Assembly: GCF_001426185.1 (NCBI RefSeq)
Contig: NZ_LMRP01000003.1
Location: 186,001-250,000 of the forward strand
Reading direction: 5' to 3'
Length of the DNA stretch: 64,000 nucleotides
Source: Rhodococcus sp. Leaf247
GTDB taxonomy: Bacteria; Actinomycetota; Actinomycetes; Mycobacteriales; Mycobacteriaceae
Part shown: piece after piece, positions 44,769 to 53,641 of the stretch
How positions within the stretch are numbered: the stretch's first letter is position 1
Layout of the letters: every line of letters starts with the position of its first letter
Notes under the pieces: model-generated
What the model was told of the DNA's origin: nothing
Seen by the model: the letters and a program-made list of their open reading frames with translations, nothing else
Databases searched by the model: none
Program-made: the position numbers and the translations under genes

Positions 44769-45014
44769 GAGTGTCCTGACTCTTCCGGCAGCCCGAATTC
44801 ATCGGTATGTCCGGAAATCGGAGGTATCGACTTCGCCGCGAATCGTGACGCAGGGTTCGTGTCGACGCAACGGGTTTTCTGCCGCGTACGGGTCTACCGA
44901 TCCGTGTCGGCACCGGTGACGAATCACGTTGTGGAAGGTCGCGACGCTCGTTTTCGACGTACGAGGCGGCGACATGGCGAGCGAGATCATCGAGGTAGTG
45001 AGGATGTGCGATCG

Positions 45015-45755
45015 ATGAGCACTAGTCTCATGGTCGATGAACTCGACCAGAAACTCTTCGCGGACGGCCTGCGCACTGTGAGTGCCGAGGGAACGACCGC
45101 AGACGACGCCGGCTCGTCCGACGCGCGACACCGTCGCGAGTCCGTCTCCGATCCGTCGTGTCCGGTGCCCGATCCGGATCTCAAGCGACGACGACTCGCC
45201 GAGGCGGACGTGCTCCGGGGACTGCTCGCGCGCGTCGCCGACGGTGATCGACGCGCGTTCGCGGACCTGTACGACGCGACTTCGGCGCGTGTGTTCGGCA
45301 TGGTTCTGCGAGTCCTCAGGGATCCCGGTTTCAGCGAAGAGACTGCTCAGGAAGTGTTCCTGCAGATCTGGAAGACGGCCGACCGTTACGACCCGGCCCA
45401 GGGCTCGCCGCTCGCGTGGATGATGACGCTGGCCCACCGCCGCGCCGTCGACCGGGTCCGGTCGGAACAGTCCGGAACGGACCGTGAAGCGCTCTACGGA
45501 TCCTCCACGCACAGCCCCGCACACGACCAGGTTCTGGAGTCGGTGACCCAGACGCTCGAGTCGGAGTCCGTGGTCCGGTGCCTGGACACCTTGACGGAGA
45601 CGCAGCGCGAATCCGTCCGCATGGCGTACTACAGCGGATTGACCTATCGGGAAGTGGCCGAGCGTCTCGGCGTCGCCGTCCCGACGGTGAAGTCCCGTAT
45701 CAGAGATGGACTGATCAAGTTGAAGAATTGTCTGGGGGTGGACACCGGTGAGTGA
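45015..45755 (+). CDS. sigK: ECF RNA polymerase sigma factor SigK
   Basis: This ECF sigma factor has 246 residues. Region 2 includes AFADLYDATSARVFGMVLRVLRD and PLAWMMTLAHRRAVDRVR. Region 4 includes TETQRESVRMAYYSGLTYREVAERLGVAVPTVKSRIRDGL (in parts). It is close to mycobacterial SigK, which controls secreted antigens under redox-sensitive RskA. Residues 1-60 are extra compared with the roughly 187-residue M. tuberculosis protein, rich in Ser/Asp, and could mean a later true start (for example GTG 45162) or a real extension. It overlaps rskA by eight bases. Confidence 0.9.
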   Translation: MSTSLMVDELDQKLFADGLRTVSAEGTTADDAGSSDARHRRESVSDPSCPVPDPDLKRRRLAEADVLRGLLARVADGDRRAFADLYDATSARVFGMVLRVLRDPGFSEETAQEVFLQIWKTADRYDPAQGSPLAWMMTLAHRRAVDRVRSEQSGTDREALYGSSTHSPAHDQVLESVTQTLESESVVRCLDTLTETQRESVRMAYYSGLTYREVAERLGVAVPTVKSRIRDGLIKLKNCLGVDTGE

Positions 45756-46545
45756 CGAGATCGGTCGCCATCGTCGCGACGACGACGAAACATCCGTGGT
45801 GGACGACGCCTACGCCTATGCCTTGGACGCTGTCAGCCTGTCGGAGCGTGCGGAGATCGAGAGTCGCCTCGCGCGGTCCGACGACGCGACCCGTGCCTGG
45901 TTCGAGAGCATCGTCGCCTCCGTCGACGAGACGATGGCGCTCTCCGCGGCGACGTCCGCCGCCGAACCTCCCTCGACTTTGCGGTCGAGCATTCTGGACG
46001 CCCTCGAGTCGACACCTCAGGACCGTGTCCGGTCGGAGCCGTCCGGCGATCCGAGCCCGGAGCTCGCGCCCGTCGTCTCGCTCGACGATCGCCGACGGAA
46101 GCGTTTCCGCGTTCTCGCTGCCGCCGCCGCGGCCGTGGTGGTCGTCGGTGTCGGCGGAACCGTCGTGACCCAACAATTGTCCGGACCGTCGTCGTCCCCG
46201 ACGTCCCAGGTGCTCGCATCGGACGATGTGCGGTCCAGCACGGTCGAGGTCGCCGGCGGCGGCACCGCGACGGTGCGATGGTCCCGTTCGCAGGATGCTG
46301 CCGTCGTCACCTTGGACGGGCTGGCGTCTCCGGGCGAGGGCAAGGTCTTCGAGATGTGGCTGATCGGCAGCGATCCCGCACCTCGTCCGGCCGGACTCGT
46401 TCCCGAGTCGTCCGCGACTGCCGCCGACGAACATGTCGTGAGCGGACTCGACGGCATGACGACGTGGGCGGTGACGGTGGAGCCCGAGTCCGGGTCCGAC
46501 GCACCGACCACGACCCCCATCGCCGCGGTCACGCTCGACGCCTGA
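45748..46545 (+). CDS. rskA: Anti-sigma-K factor RskA
   Basis: This 265-residue membrane anti-sigma factor has an N-terminal cytosolic domain (DDAYAYALDAVSLSERAEIE) that binds SigK and a transmembrane helix at about 113-133 (LAAAAAAVVVVGVGGTVV). The extracytoplasmic RskA domain has VRWSRSQDAAVVTLDGLASP and GKVFEMWLIG...PRPAGLVP. Proteolysis of RskA releases SigK. GTG 45748 lies within the end of sigK, and a G-rich ribosome site precedes it. No zinc-binding HXXXCXXC is present, as is usual for RskA. Confidence 0.92.
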   Translation: MSDEIGRHRRDDDETSVVDDAYAYALDAVSLSERAEIESRLARSDDATRAWFESIVASVDETMALSAATSAAEPPSTLRSSILDALESTPQDRVRSEPSGDPSPELAPVVSLDDRRRKRFRVLAAAAAAVVVVGVGGTVVTQQLSGPSSSPTSQVLASDDVRSSTVEVAGGGTATVRWSRSQDAAVVTLDGLASPGEGKVFEMWLIGSDPAPRPAGLVPESSATAADEHVVSGLDGMTTWAVTVEPESGSDAPTTTPIAAVTLDA

Positions 46546-46549
46546 CGCG

Positions 46550-48394
46550 TCAAACGATTCCCGAGCGCCGGAGCGCTGCCACGATCGATTCCGCCTGCTC
46601 GTAGGCACGGTCCAGCAGAATTTCGAGCAGTGCGGACTTGGCGTGCGGGTCGGTCTCGGTGAGTGCGTCGAAGTCTTTCGGACTCAGCAGTGCCACCTCG
46701 GTGTCCTTCGCCGCGGTGATCCGCAGTCCGAACGGTGAGCGGCGCACCAGGGGCATCTCGCCGAAGCTCATGCCGGCCGACAGTGTCGACACGGCCCTCA
46801 CGGTGCCGTCCGGGAGAACGAAGTCCACCGCCACCCGGCCCGACAGCACCATCGCCAGGCCCAGGGGTGGGTCTCCGATGCGGGCGATGACCGTACCTCG
46901 GTCGTACCGCGCCTCGGTGGTCCGCGAGGTGACCGCACGGCGGTGGATCTCGTCCAGACCGGCGATGATCGGATGCTCGTCGAGCGTCACCTCGGTCGGC
47001 TGACGCGCGCCGCCGCACCATCGATCGAGGACGGTGTCCTCACCCCATCGCAGGGCGGAATCGAGATCGTCGAACACTCTGCCGGTCCCGTCGTGCTCGG
47101 ACAGCGACGACACCGTGTGTGCCATCGTCGACCGCGGATCGACGAGAACGGCCGCGCAGTTCTCGCGTCGCAGCCCGGCCGCGAGTGCATCGAGCATCGA
47201 TCGTGCGACACCACTGACGTCGTCGACCCGGCGCATGTCCAGGATCACGCCGTCGATCGCCGTGCCGGCGTCGCGACCCTGGTCGACAGCCGTCGACACG
47301 GCTCGAACGACGCTCTCCGCCGCTGCGAACAGCAGGTCACCGTGTAGCTCGAACACACGCACCCGACGTCCGCGGGCGGCGAGAGTTTCCTGTTCCGCCG
47401 CGGTGCGACGCCGACGCGACGGTGTGTCGCCGACGGAGTACTCGGCTCGCACCGCGCTGCGCGCGGCGCGTCCGACGTGGAGGAAGTGCAGCTCCAACCT
47501 CCGCGACAGTTCTCGGCAGGCCATCACGCCGCGGACGCTGTTGCCGTGTGCGTCCAGCCGGGGGGAGAAGACGGAGATGCCGAGCTGGCCGGGCAGGACG
47601 GCCATCACGGCGCCCGCGACACCGCTCTTGGCGGGAAGACCGACGCGGTTCACCCAGTCCCCGGCGCCGTCGTACATCCCGCAGGTCGTCATGACGCTCA
47701 GCACACGCTCGACGAGGACGGGATCGAGAGCGCGCACCTCGGTGCACGGGTTGAGACCGTTGTTGGCGAGCGTGGCGGCCATGATCGAGACGTCGCGGCA
47801 CGTCACATCCAGCGAGCACTGCCGGAAGTAGAGATCGACGGTCGAGTCCGGATCGTCGGTGATGATGCCGAACGAGCGCAGCATGTGACCGATGGCTCGG
47901 TTCCGGTGTCCGGTGCGTGACTCGGACGCGTGGACGGCCGCGTTCATCGTCAGCTCCCGACCGGCGTAGCGCGAGAACGACTCCCGGATGCGGCCGAACT
48001 GCAGGCTCGGCGTGTCGCCGGCGACGAGCGACGCGGACGTGATCGCCCCGGCGTTGATCATCGGGTTCCGCGGCCGTTCCGTCACCGGGTCCAGGCTGAT
48101 CTCGTTGAACGGCTCACCGGACGGTTCGACGTCGATGCGACTCGCCACGTCGTCCTCGCCCCTGTCGGAGAGCGCCAGCGCGTACGTGAAGGGCTTCGAG
48201 ACCGACTGGATCGTGAACGGTACGTCCGTGTCGCCGACCTCGTAGACGTGGCCGTCCGCTGTCGTGAGGCAGATGCCGAAACGATCCGGGTCGGCTGCCG
48301 CGAGTTCGGGGATGTAGTCGGCGACGGCGCCGGAGGTATCCGCCACACACATCGCGTGGACCTCCTCCAGGATCTGCTGCACCACGTCGGTCAT
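46550..48394 (-). CDS. glsA: Glutaminase A with C-terminal STAS and cyclic-nucleotide-binding-like domains
   Basis: This protein has 614 residues in three domains. Residues 1-310 are a serine-dependent glutaminase (QSVSKPF with Ser64 and Lys67; NPMINAGAI; GLPAKSGVAGAV), which converts glutamine to glutamate and ammonia. Residues about 335-445 are a STAS domain (VILDMRRVDDVSGVARSML), and about 480-600 a cNMP-binding fold (LSAGMSFGEMPLVRRSPFG). The nucleotide pocket lacks the usual Arg-Ser/Thr-Ala triplet, so cyclic nucleotide binding is doubtful. The start ATG 48394 is chosen for its GAAGAG spacing. It is divergent from dxs. Confidence 0.9.
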   Translation of the reverse strand: MTDVVQQILEEVHAMCVADTSGAVADYIPELAAADPDRFGICLTTADGHVYEVGDTDVPFTIQSVSKPFTYALALSDRGEDDVASRIDVEPSGEPFNEISLDPVTERPRNPMINAGAITSASLVAGDTPSLQFGRIRESFSRYAGRELTMNAAVHASESRTGHRNRAIGHMLRSFGIITDDPDSTVDLYFRQCSLDVTCRDVSIMAATLANNGLNPCTEVRALDPVLVERVLSVMTTCGMYDGAGDWVNRVGLPAKSGVAGAVMAVLPGQLGISVFSPRLDAHGNSVRGVMACRELSRRLELHFLHVGRAARSAVRAEYSVGDTPSRRRRTAAEQETLAARGRRVRVFELHGDLLFAAAESVVRAVSTAVDQGRDAGTAIDGVILDMRRVDDVSGVARSMLDALAAGLRRENCAAVLVDPRSTMAHTVSSLSEHDGTGRVFDDLDSALRWGEDTVLDRWCGGARQPTEVTLDEHPIIAGLDEIHRRAVTSRTTEARYDRGTVIARIGDPPLGLAMVLSGRVAVDFVLPDGTVRAVSTLSAGMSFGEMPLVRRSPFGLRITAAKDTEVALLSPKDFDALTETDPHAKSALLEILLDRAYEQAESIVAALRRSGIV

Positions 48395-48541
48395 CGTCAC
48401 CACTCTTCCCGGTTGCGCCGTGAATCGGCGCTCGTACGGTAACCCGCCGTTCGGCCTCCACGTAGACTCGTGAGAACTCGCCTGCTCACCGTGCGTCCTG
48501 CCCGGTGAGCGTCAGGCACTTCTGGAGAGGGAGCGATTTCG

Positions 48542-50431
48542 TTGGGTGTTTTCGATCGCGTGCACGAGCCCAGCGACCTGCGCGCTCTCGGCCCCGAGGA
48601 GCTCGCGGAGCTGTCCGCCGAGATCCGCCGATTCCTGGTCGAGAAAGTATCCGCGACAGGTGGCCACCTGGGGCCGAATCTCGGTGTGGTGGAGCTGACT
48701 CTGGCCATCCACCGCGTCTTCGATTCGCCCCGTGATCCCGTGATCTTCGACACCGGTCATCAGGCCTACGTCCACAAGATGGTCACCGGTCGAGCTGATC
48801 GGTTCGATTCGTTGCGCAAGGAGGGTGGCCTGTCGGGCTACCCGTCCCGTAGCGAGAGCGAGCACGACTGGGTCGAGTCCTCGCACGCGTCGGCGTCCCT
48901 GTCCTACGCCGACGGCCTGGCCAAGGCCTTCCAGCTGACCGGCCGAGGCGATCGCCATGTCGTCGCCGTCGTCGGAGACGGTGCTCTCACCGGCGGTATG
49001 TGTTGGGAAGCGCTCAACAACATCGCCGCCGGCAAGGACCGCTCCGTCGTGATCGTCGTGAACGACAACGGCCGCTCCTACTCTCCGACCATCGGCGGCC
49101 TCGCCGATCACCTCGCGACTCTGCGCCTGCAGCCGAACTACGAGCGCGCGCTGGACACAGGTCGGCACATGGTGAAGAACCTCCCCGTGGTCGGCTCGGC
49201 CGCCTACGCGATGTTGCACGGGATGAAGGCCGGCCTCAAGGACGCCATCAGCCCGCAGGTCATGTTCACCGACCTCGGGATCAAGTACCTGGGACCGGTG
49301 GACGGCCACGACCAGGCGGCTCTGGAATCGGCCTTGCGTCGAGCCAAGGCATTCGGCGGTCCGGTGATCGTGCATGCGGTCACCCGCAAGGGCATGGGCT
49401 ACTCGTTCGCCGAGAACGACGTCGCCGATCAGATGCATTCCACGGGTGTCATCGACCCGCTGACCGGTCTGGCGACCAGCATCTCGGCGCCGGACTGGAC
49501 GTCGGAGTTCTCGCGTGAGCTGATCGCGCTGGGCACCGAACGGACGGACGTCGTCGCGATCACCGCGGCCATGGCGGGCCCGACAGGTCTCGCTGCGTTC
49601 GGCGAACAGTTCCCCGATCGGTTCTTCGACGTGGGTATCGCCGAGCAGCACGCGCTGACGTCCGCGGCCGGGCTCGCCCTGGGCGGACTGCATCCCGTCG
49701 TCGCGATCTACTCGACGTTCCTCAACCGCGCCTTCGACCAGTTGTTGATGGACGTCGCGCTGCTGAAACTCCCCGTCACGCTGGTTCTCGACCGAGCGGG
49801 CGTCACGGGGTCCGACGGAGCGAGCCACAACGGAATGTGGGACATGTCGCTGCTCGGCATCGTGCCGAACATGCGGGTCGCAGCTCCGCGCGACGGCGCC
49901 ACGCTGCGCGAGGAGCTGGGCGAGGCTCTGGCCGTGTCCGACGGGCCGACAGCGCTGCGGTTCCCCAAGGGTGCGATCCCCGCCGACATCCAGGCAGTTC
50001 GTCGACTCGACGATCGCGTCGACGTCCTGCACGAGCCGGAGGGGCAGGCGGACGTGTTGCTCGTCGCTGTCGGTCCGTTCGCGTCCCTGGCTCTGGACAC
50101 GGTGGCGGAGCTGGCCGCGAGCGGTGTGCAGGCGACAGTGGTGGATCCCCGATGGGTTCTGCCCGTGCCGGACTCGCTGGTCAAGCTCGCGGCGGACTTC
50201 CGGTTGGTCGTCACGCTCGAGGACAGCGGCCTGCACGGCGGTATCGGCGCGTCCGTCTCGGCGGCGCTCAGAGCCGGTGGCGTCGACGTTCCGTGCCGGG
50301 ATCTCGGTGTGCCGCAACAGTTTCTGGATCACAGCTCGCGTGACCGGATCCACGCCGACATCGGCCTGACTCCGGCGGACATCGCCGGGCGGGTGTGCGG
50401 GTGGATCGGCCACCAGCCCGGCGACATCTGA
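48542..50431 (+). CDS. dxs: 1-deoxy-D-xylulose-5-phosphate synthase
   Basis: This thiamine-diphosphate enzyme of 629 residues is the first of the MEP isoprenoid pathway and condenses pyruvate and glyceraldehyde-3-phosphate. It has [16 protein letters not shown] (catalytic His), [11 protein letters not shown], the ThDP motif [18 protein letters not shown], and the transketolase domain [22 protein letters not shown] (in parts). The start is TTG 48542 with GAGGGAG about 9 nt upstream; no better start exists. A TAGACT element at 48463-48468 could be its -10 box. It converges on the iron-siderophore lipoprotein gene with a two-base gap. Confidence 0.96.
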   Translation: MGVFDRVHEPSDLRALGPEELAELSAEIRRFLVEKVSATGGHLGPNLGVVELTLAIHRVFDSPRDPVIFDTGHQAYVHKMVTGRADRFDSLRKEGGLSGYPSRSESEHDWVESSHASASLSYADGLAKAFQLTGRGDRHVVAVVGDGALTGGMCWEALNNIAAGKDRSVVIVVNDNGRSYSPTIGGLADHLATLRLQPNYERALDTGRHMVKNLPVVGSAAYAMLHGMKAGLKDAISPQVMFTDLGIKYLGPVDGHDQAALESALRRAKAFGGPVIVHAVTRKGMGYSFAENDVADQMHSTGVIDPLTGLATSISAPDWTSEFSRELIALGTERTDVVAITAAMAGPTGLAAFGEQFPDRFFDVGIAEQHALTSAAGLALGGLHPVVAIYSTFLNRAFDQLLMDVALLKLPVTLVLDRAGVTGSDGASHNGMWDMSLLGIVPNMRVAAPRDGATLREELGEALAVSDGPTALRFPKGAIPADIQAVRRLDDRVDVLHEPEGQADVLLVAVGPFASLALDTVAELAASGVQATVVDPRWVLPVPDSLVKLAADFRLVVTLEDSGLHGGIGASVSAALRAGGVDVPCRDLGVPQQFLDHSSRDRIHADIGLTPADIAGRVCGWIGHQPGDI

Positions 50432-50433
50432 GC

Positions 50434-51444
50434 TCAGGCTGCTCTGTCGGCCGCGTCCTTCAGTCGCGGCAGGATGCGGTCGAGAACCCACGGTGTGCTG
50501 ACGGGGTTGACGTTGCTCAGTCCGGCGACCACCTGCGTGTCGGTCAGGGAGATCGCCGAACCGCGCGACACCGCCGGCAGCGTCGTCAGCGCGGGAACCG
50601 AGGAGAAGTCGAAGCCCTCGGGCGTGAACGCGACGATGACGTCCGCGTCGATGCTCTTCACGTTCTCGAACGAGATGGTCGAGAAGAAGGCGTCCGCTCC
50701 GTCGGACTCGTCCAACGCGACGACACCCGGAGCGTTGACGAAGCCCATCTCGGTGAGCACCTGCACCCGAGGATCCGACGGCATGTAGACGTTCGCCTGC
50801 CCCGAGTCCGTGTCGAGGTTGACCACCGCGACGGTCTTCCCGGCGAACTCGGGATGGGCGTCGGCCTCCGCTGCGAGTCGTTCACCCATTCCGTCGATGA
50901 GAGCCTGCGCCTCCGTGGGCTTCCCGACGGCCTCGCCGATCATCGTGGTCTGCTCCTGCCACGTCGTCTGCCACGCTTCGCCGGGGTAGGCCACGACGGG
51001 TGCGACGGCGGACAGCGTGTCGTAGTAGGACTTCGGGAAGCCCTCGTAGGGGGCTAGCACCAGATCGGGCGTCAGTGTCGCGATGGTCTCCACGTCGGGA
51101 TCTCCGGCTGCGGGATCGTCGTACAACGTCGTCGCGTCGGCGTCGTAGTACTGCTGCGCCCACGGCATCACACCGTTCTCGTCGGCGCCGTAGGTGTACT
51201 TCGGCTGCCCGACGGGCGTGACGTCCAGAGCGCCGAGGATGTCCTGCGCGTTCCATCCCATCGTGACGATGCGCTGGGGCTGAGCCTCGACGACGGTCGA
51301 GCCGAAGGCGTGGTCGACGGTGACGGGGAACGCGCCCCCGGACGCGGCTGCGGGCGCGTCGGAATCGGTGTCGGACGAGCATCCGGCGACGAGGGCGAGC
51401 GCGGCAGTGGCCGCGATGGCGGGGAGAAGTCGAGAACGTTTCAC
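50434..51444 (-). CDS. Iron-siderophore ABC transporter substrate-binding lipoprotein (FecB/FhuD type)
   Basis: This 336-residue lipoprotein has a signal peptide ending in the lipobox LALVAGCSS, so it is anchored on the outer face of the membrane. The mature part is a class III periplasmic-binding fold: VEAQPQRIVTMGWNAQDILGAL, PDLVLAPYEGFPKSYYDTL and DADVIVAFTPEGFDF. It captures ferric siderophores for an ABC importer, but no permease or ATPase gene is adjacent. GTG 51444 is directly preceded by an IdeR box that covers the -10 element, so iron represses it. Confidence 0.9.
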   Translation of the reverse strand: MKRSRLLPAIAATAALALVAGCSSDTDSDAPAAASGGAFPVTVDHAFGSTVVEAQPQRIVTMGWNAQDILGALDVTPVGQPKYTYGADENGVMPWAQQYYDADATTLYDDPAAGDPDVETIATLTPDLVLAPYEGFPKSYYDTLSAVAPVVAYPGEAWQTTWQEQTTMIGEAVGKPTEAQALIDGMGERLAAEADAHPEFAGKTVAVVNLDTDSGQANVYMPSDPRVQVLTEMGFVNAPGVVALDESDGADAFFSTISFENVKSIDADVIVAFTPEGFDFSSVPALTTLPAVSRGSAISLTDTQVVAGLSNVNPVSTPWVLDRILPRLKDAADRAA

Positions 51445-51463
51445 ATTGGGTAGCCTAACCTAC
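51445..51463 (-). promoter_or_regulatory. IdeR/DtxR iron box overlapping the leaderless promoter of the siderophore-binding gene
   Basis: The minus-strand 19-mer GTAGGTTAGGCTACCCAAT matches the DtxR/IdeR consensus at 15 of 19 positions and ends directly before GTG 51444. It contains TAGGCT (complement of 51452-51457), a -10 box 7 nt from the start codon, so bound IdeR would block polymerase. Confidence 0.8.
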
Positions 51464-51468
51464 GCAAA

Positions 51469-51518
51469 CGCCCGTGCGCCCTCCACGTATCCGGGGATAC
51501 GTGGAGGGCGCACGGGCG
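51469..51518. terminator. Very long perfect hairpin terminator after fadB
   Basis: Two perfectly complementary 24-nt arms (51469-51492 and 51495-51518) flank two G residues. The hairpin begins 19 bp after the fadB stop and ends just upstream of the iron box, insulating the siderophore gene from fadAB readthrough. Confidence 0.92.
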
Positions 51519-51536
51519 GTATGGCGCCGGGTACGA

Positions 51537-53636
51537 CTACAGGCTGGCGACACCCTTGTCGAGGAACCGGTGACCGGTGACGGCTTCGGAGGTTCCGGTG
51601 CGGTCCAGGTACGGCACGATGCCGCCGTTCCAGAACCCGAAGCCGCCGCCGAGGATCAGGCAGAGGTCGATGTCCTGGGCGGCTGCGACGACGCCCTCCT
51701 GCAGCATGATGTCGATCTCCTCCGCGAAGGCGCGGCGGGTGCGATCGAGCACCTGCTCGGACGTCGACGGTGAGTCGCCCTGCGGCCACAGATCGGCGAT
51801 TTCGGGGTCGACGGTCTTGGCTCCGTCGGCGCCGTAGGTCCACACCGCGGACTTCTTGTTCGCGACCATCGCCTGCAGGCCGGGGGAGTCGTGGAACCGC
51901 TCCGGGTAGTACTCGGCCATGGTCTCACCGGTGTGCAGTGCGACGGCGGGGCCGACGAGCGAGAGCAGCGTGAGCGGACTCATCGGCATGCCGAGCTCGC
52001 TGATGGCGTTGTCGGCGACGTCGAAGGGAGTGCCCTCGTCGATCGCGTTCATGACCTCGCCGAGGGCGCGGGTGAGGAGGCGGTTGAAGACGAAGCCGGG
52101 CTTGTCGGCGATCAGCACGGCTGACTTCTTCAAGGACTTCGCCGTGGCGAATGCCGTTGCGAGAGTGGCGTCGTCCGTCTTCTCACCGCGGACGATCTCC
52201 AGTAGCGGAAGAACGGCGACGGGGTTGAAGAAGTGGAATCCGACGACCCGCTCGGGGTGCTTGAGCTCCGCCGCCATGCGGGTGATCGACAGCGACGACG
52301 TGTTGGTCGCGAGGATCGTCTCGGGGGAGACGAACTCTTCGAGCTCGGCGAAGACCTTCTTCTTGACGTCGAGATTCTCGAAGACCGCCTCGATGACCCA
52401 ATCGGTCCTCGCGAACGCGGCCTTGTCGAGCGATCCGGACACCAGTGCCTTGAGGCGGTTCGCGGCGTCGGGGGACAGCCGCTTCTTACCCTGCAGCTTG
52501 TCGATCTCGGCGTGGACGTAACCGACGCCCTTGTCGATCCGCTCCTGATCGATGTCGGTGAGGATCACCGGCACCTTCAGCTGACGCACGAACAGCAGCG
52601 CGAGCTGGCTGGCCATGAGGCCGGCGCCCACGATGCCGACGCCGGTGACCTTTCGAGCCAGCGACTTGTCGGGCGCTCCGGCGGGCCGCTTGGCACGCTT
52701 CTGCACCAGATCGAAGGCGTAGAGACCGGCGCGCAACTCGTCGGCCATGAGGAGGTCGGCCAGCGCCTCGTCCTCGGCAGCGAACGCCGTGTCGAGCGAC
52801 GCGGAGTCGGTGATGTCGGTCGACTTCGCCAGCTCCAGAAGCTGCACGGCGCGCACCGGGCCCGGTGCGTGGTCGCCGGTCTTGCCGGAGACGATGGCCT
52901 TGGCCCGGGCGATCGCGTCGTCCCAGCCCTGGCCGCGGTCGATCTCGGGGCGGGTCGGGGTGACGTCCCCGGAGACGACCTTCGCGGCCCACAGCAGGGA
53001 CTGCTCGAGGAAGTCGGCTCCGCCGAAGACCTCGTCCGCGATGCCCAGCTTCAGTGCGTCCGCGGGCTTGAGCATCCGGTTCTGGTTGAGCGCGTTCTCG
53101 ATCACCACGGTGACGGCATTGGCCGGCCCGATCAGGTTGGGCAGCAACTGAGTTCCGCCCCAGCCGGGAACCAGACCCAGGAATGTCTCCGGGAGCCCCA
53201 GTGCCGCAGCGTTGTCCGCGACGGTGCGGTAGTGGCAGTGCAGCGCGATCTCCAGTCCACCACCCAGAGCGGCGCCGTTCACGAACGCGAACGTCGGAAC
53301 CGTCGACTCGCGAAGACGTCGGAACACCTTGTGTCCCAACGTGCCGATCTCCAGGGCGACCGACCGGTCGGAGATGTTCGGCACGCCGTTCAGGTCTGCG
53401 CCGACGGCGAAGATGAAGGGCTTGCCGGTCACCGCGACGGCCACCGGATCTGCGGCATAGGCCGCATCCAGGGCGGCATCGAGCTCGGTGAGTCCGGCAG
53501 GTCCGAAGGTGGACGGCTTGGTGTGGTCGAAACCGTTGTCGAGGGTGACGATGGCGACCGGGCCGTCGAGGCCGGGCACGGTGACGATCTTGGTGAACGC
53601 GTGGGTCACCACTTCATCGGAGAAGGCAGAAGTCAT
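51537..53636 (-). CDS. fadB: Bifunctional enoyl-CoA hydratase / 3-hydroxyacyl-CoA dehydrogenase (fatty acid beta-oxidation)
   Basis: This multifunctional beta-oxidation alpha subunit has 699 residues. The N-terminal crotonase domain has FAVGADLNGV and FVNGAALGGGLEIALHCHYR (oxyanion hole) with an ALGLPETFLGLVPGWGG catalytic Glu. The NAD domain starts at about 325 (VGIVGAGLMASQLALLF), and the dehydrogenase part has HPERVVGFHFFNPV (catalytic His) and DKPGFVFNRLL. It forms a complex with the thiolase encoded five bases upstream. The start is ATG 53636; the longer frame runs through fadA. Confidence 0.94.
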   Translation of the reverse strand: MTSAFSDEVVTHAFTKIVTVPGLDGPVAIVTLDNGFDHTKPSTFGPAGLTELDAALDAAYAADPVAVAVTGKPFIFAVGADLNGVPNISDRSVALEIGTLGHKVFRRLRESTVPTFAFVNGAALGGGLEIALHCHYRTVADNAAALGLPETFLGLVPGWGGTQLLPNLIGPANAVTVVIENALNQNRMLKPADALKLGIADEVFGGADFLEQSLLWAAKVVSGDVTPTRPEIDRGQGWDDAIARAKAIVSGKTGDHAPGPVRAVQLLELAKSTDITDSASLDTAFAAEDEALADLLMADELRAGLYAFDLVQKRAKRPAGAPDKSLARKVTGVGIVGAGLMASQLALLFVRQLKVPVILTDIDQERIDKGVGYVHAEIDKLQGKKRLSPDAANRLKALVSGSLDKAAFARTDWVIEAVFENLDVKKKVFAELEEFVSPETILATNTSSLSITRMAAELKHPERVVGFHFFNPVAVLPLLEIVRGEKTDDATLATAFATAKSLKKSAVLIADKPGFVFNRLLTRALGEVMNAIDEGTPFDVADNAISELGMPMSPLTLLSLVGPAVALHTGETMAEYYPERFHDSPGLQAMVANKKSAVWTYGADGAKTVDPEIADLWPQGDSPSTSEQVLDRTRRAFAEEIDIMLQEGVVAAAQDIDLCLILGGGFGFWNGGIVPYLDRTGTSEAVTGHRFLDKGVASL

Positions 53637-53641
53637 GGCAA

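Noticed and set aside
44769..45014. SigK-type autoregulatory promoter
   Set aside because: CCGAAT occurs at 44793-44798, but no CCATCC-like -35 lies at the right distance, so I do not claim a promoter there.
48512..50491. 659-codon open frame antisense to dxs
   Set aside because: Shadow of dxs; no recognisable domain and no ribosome site.
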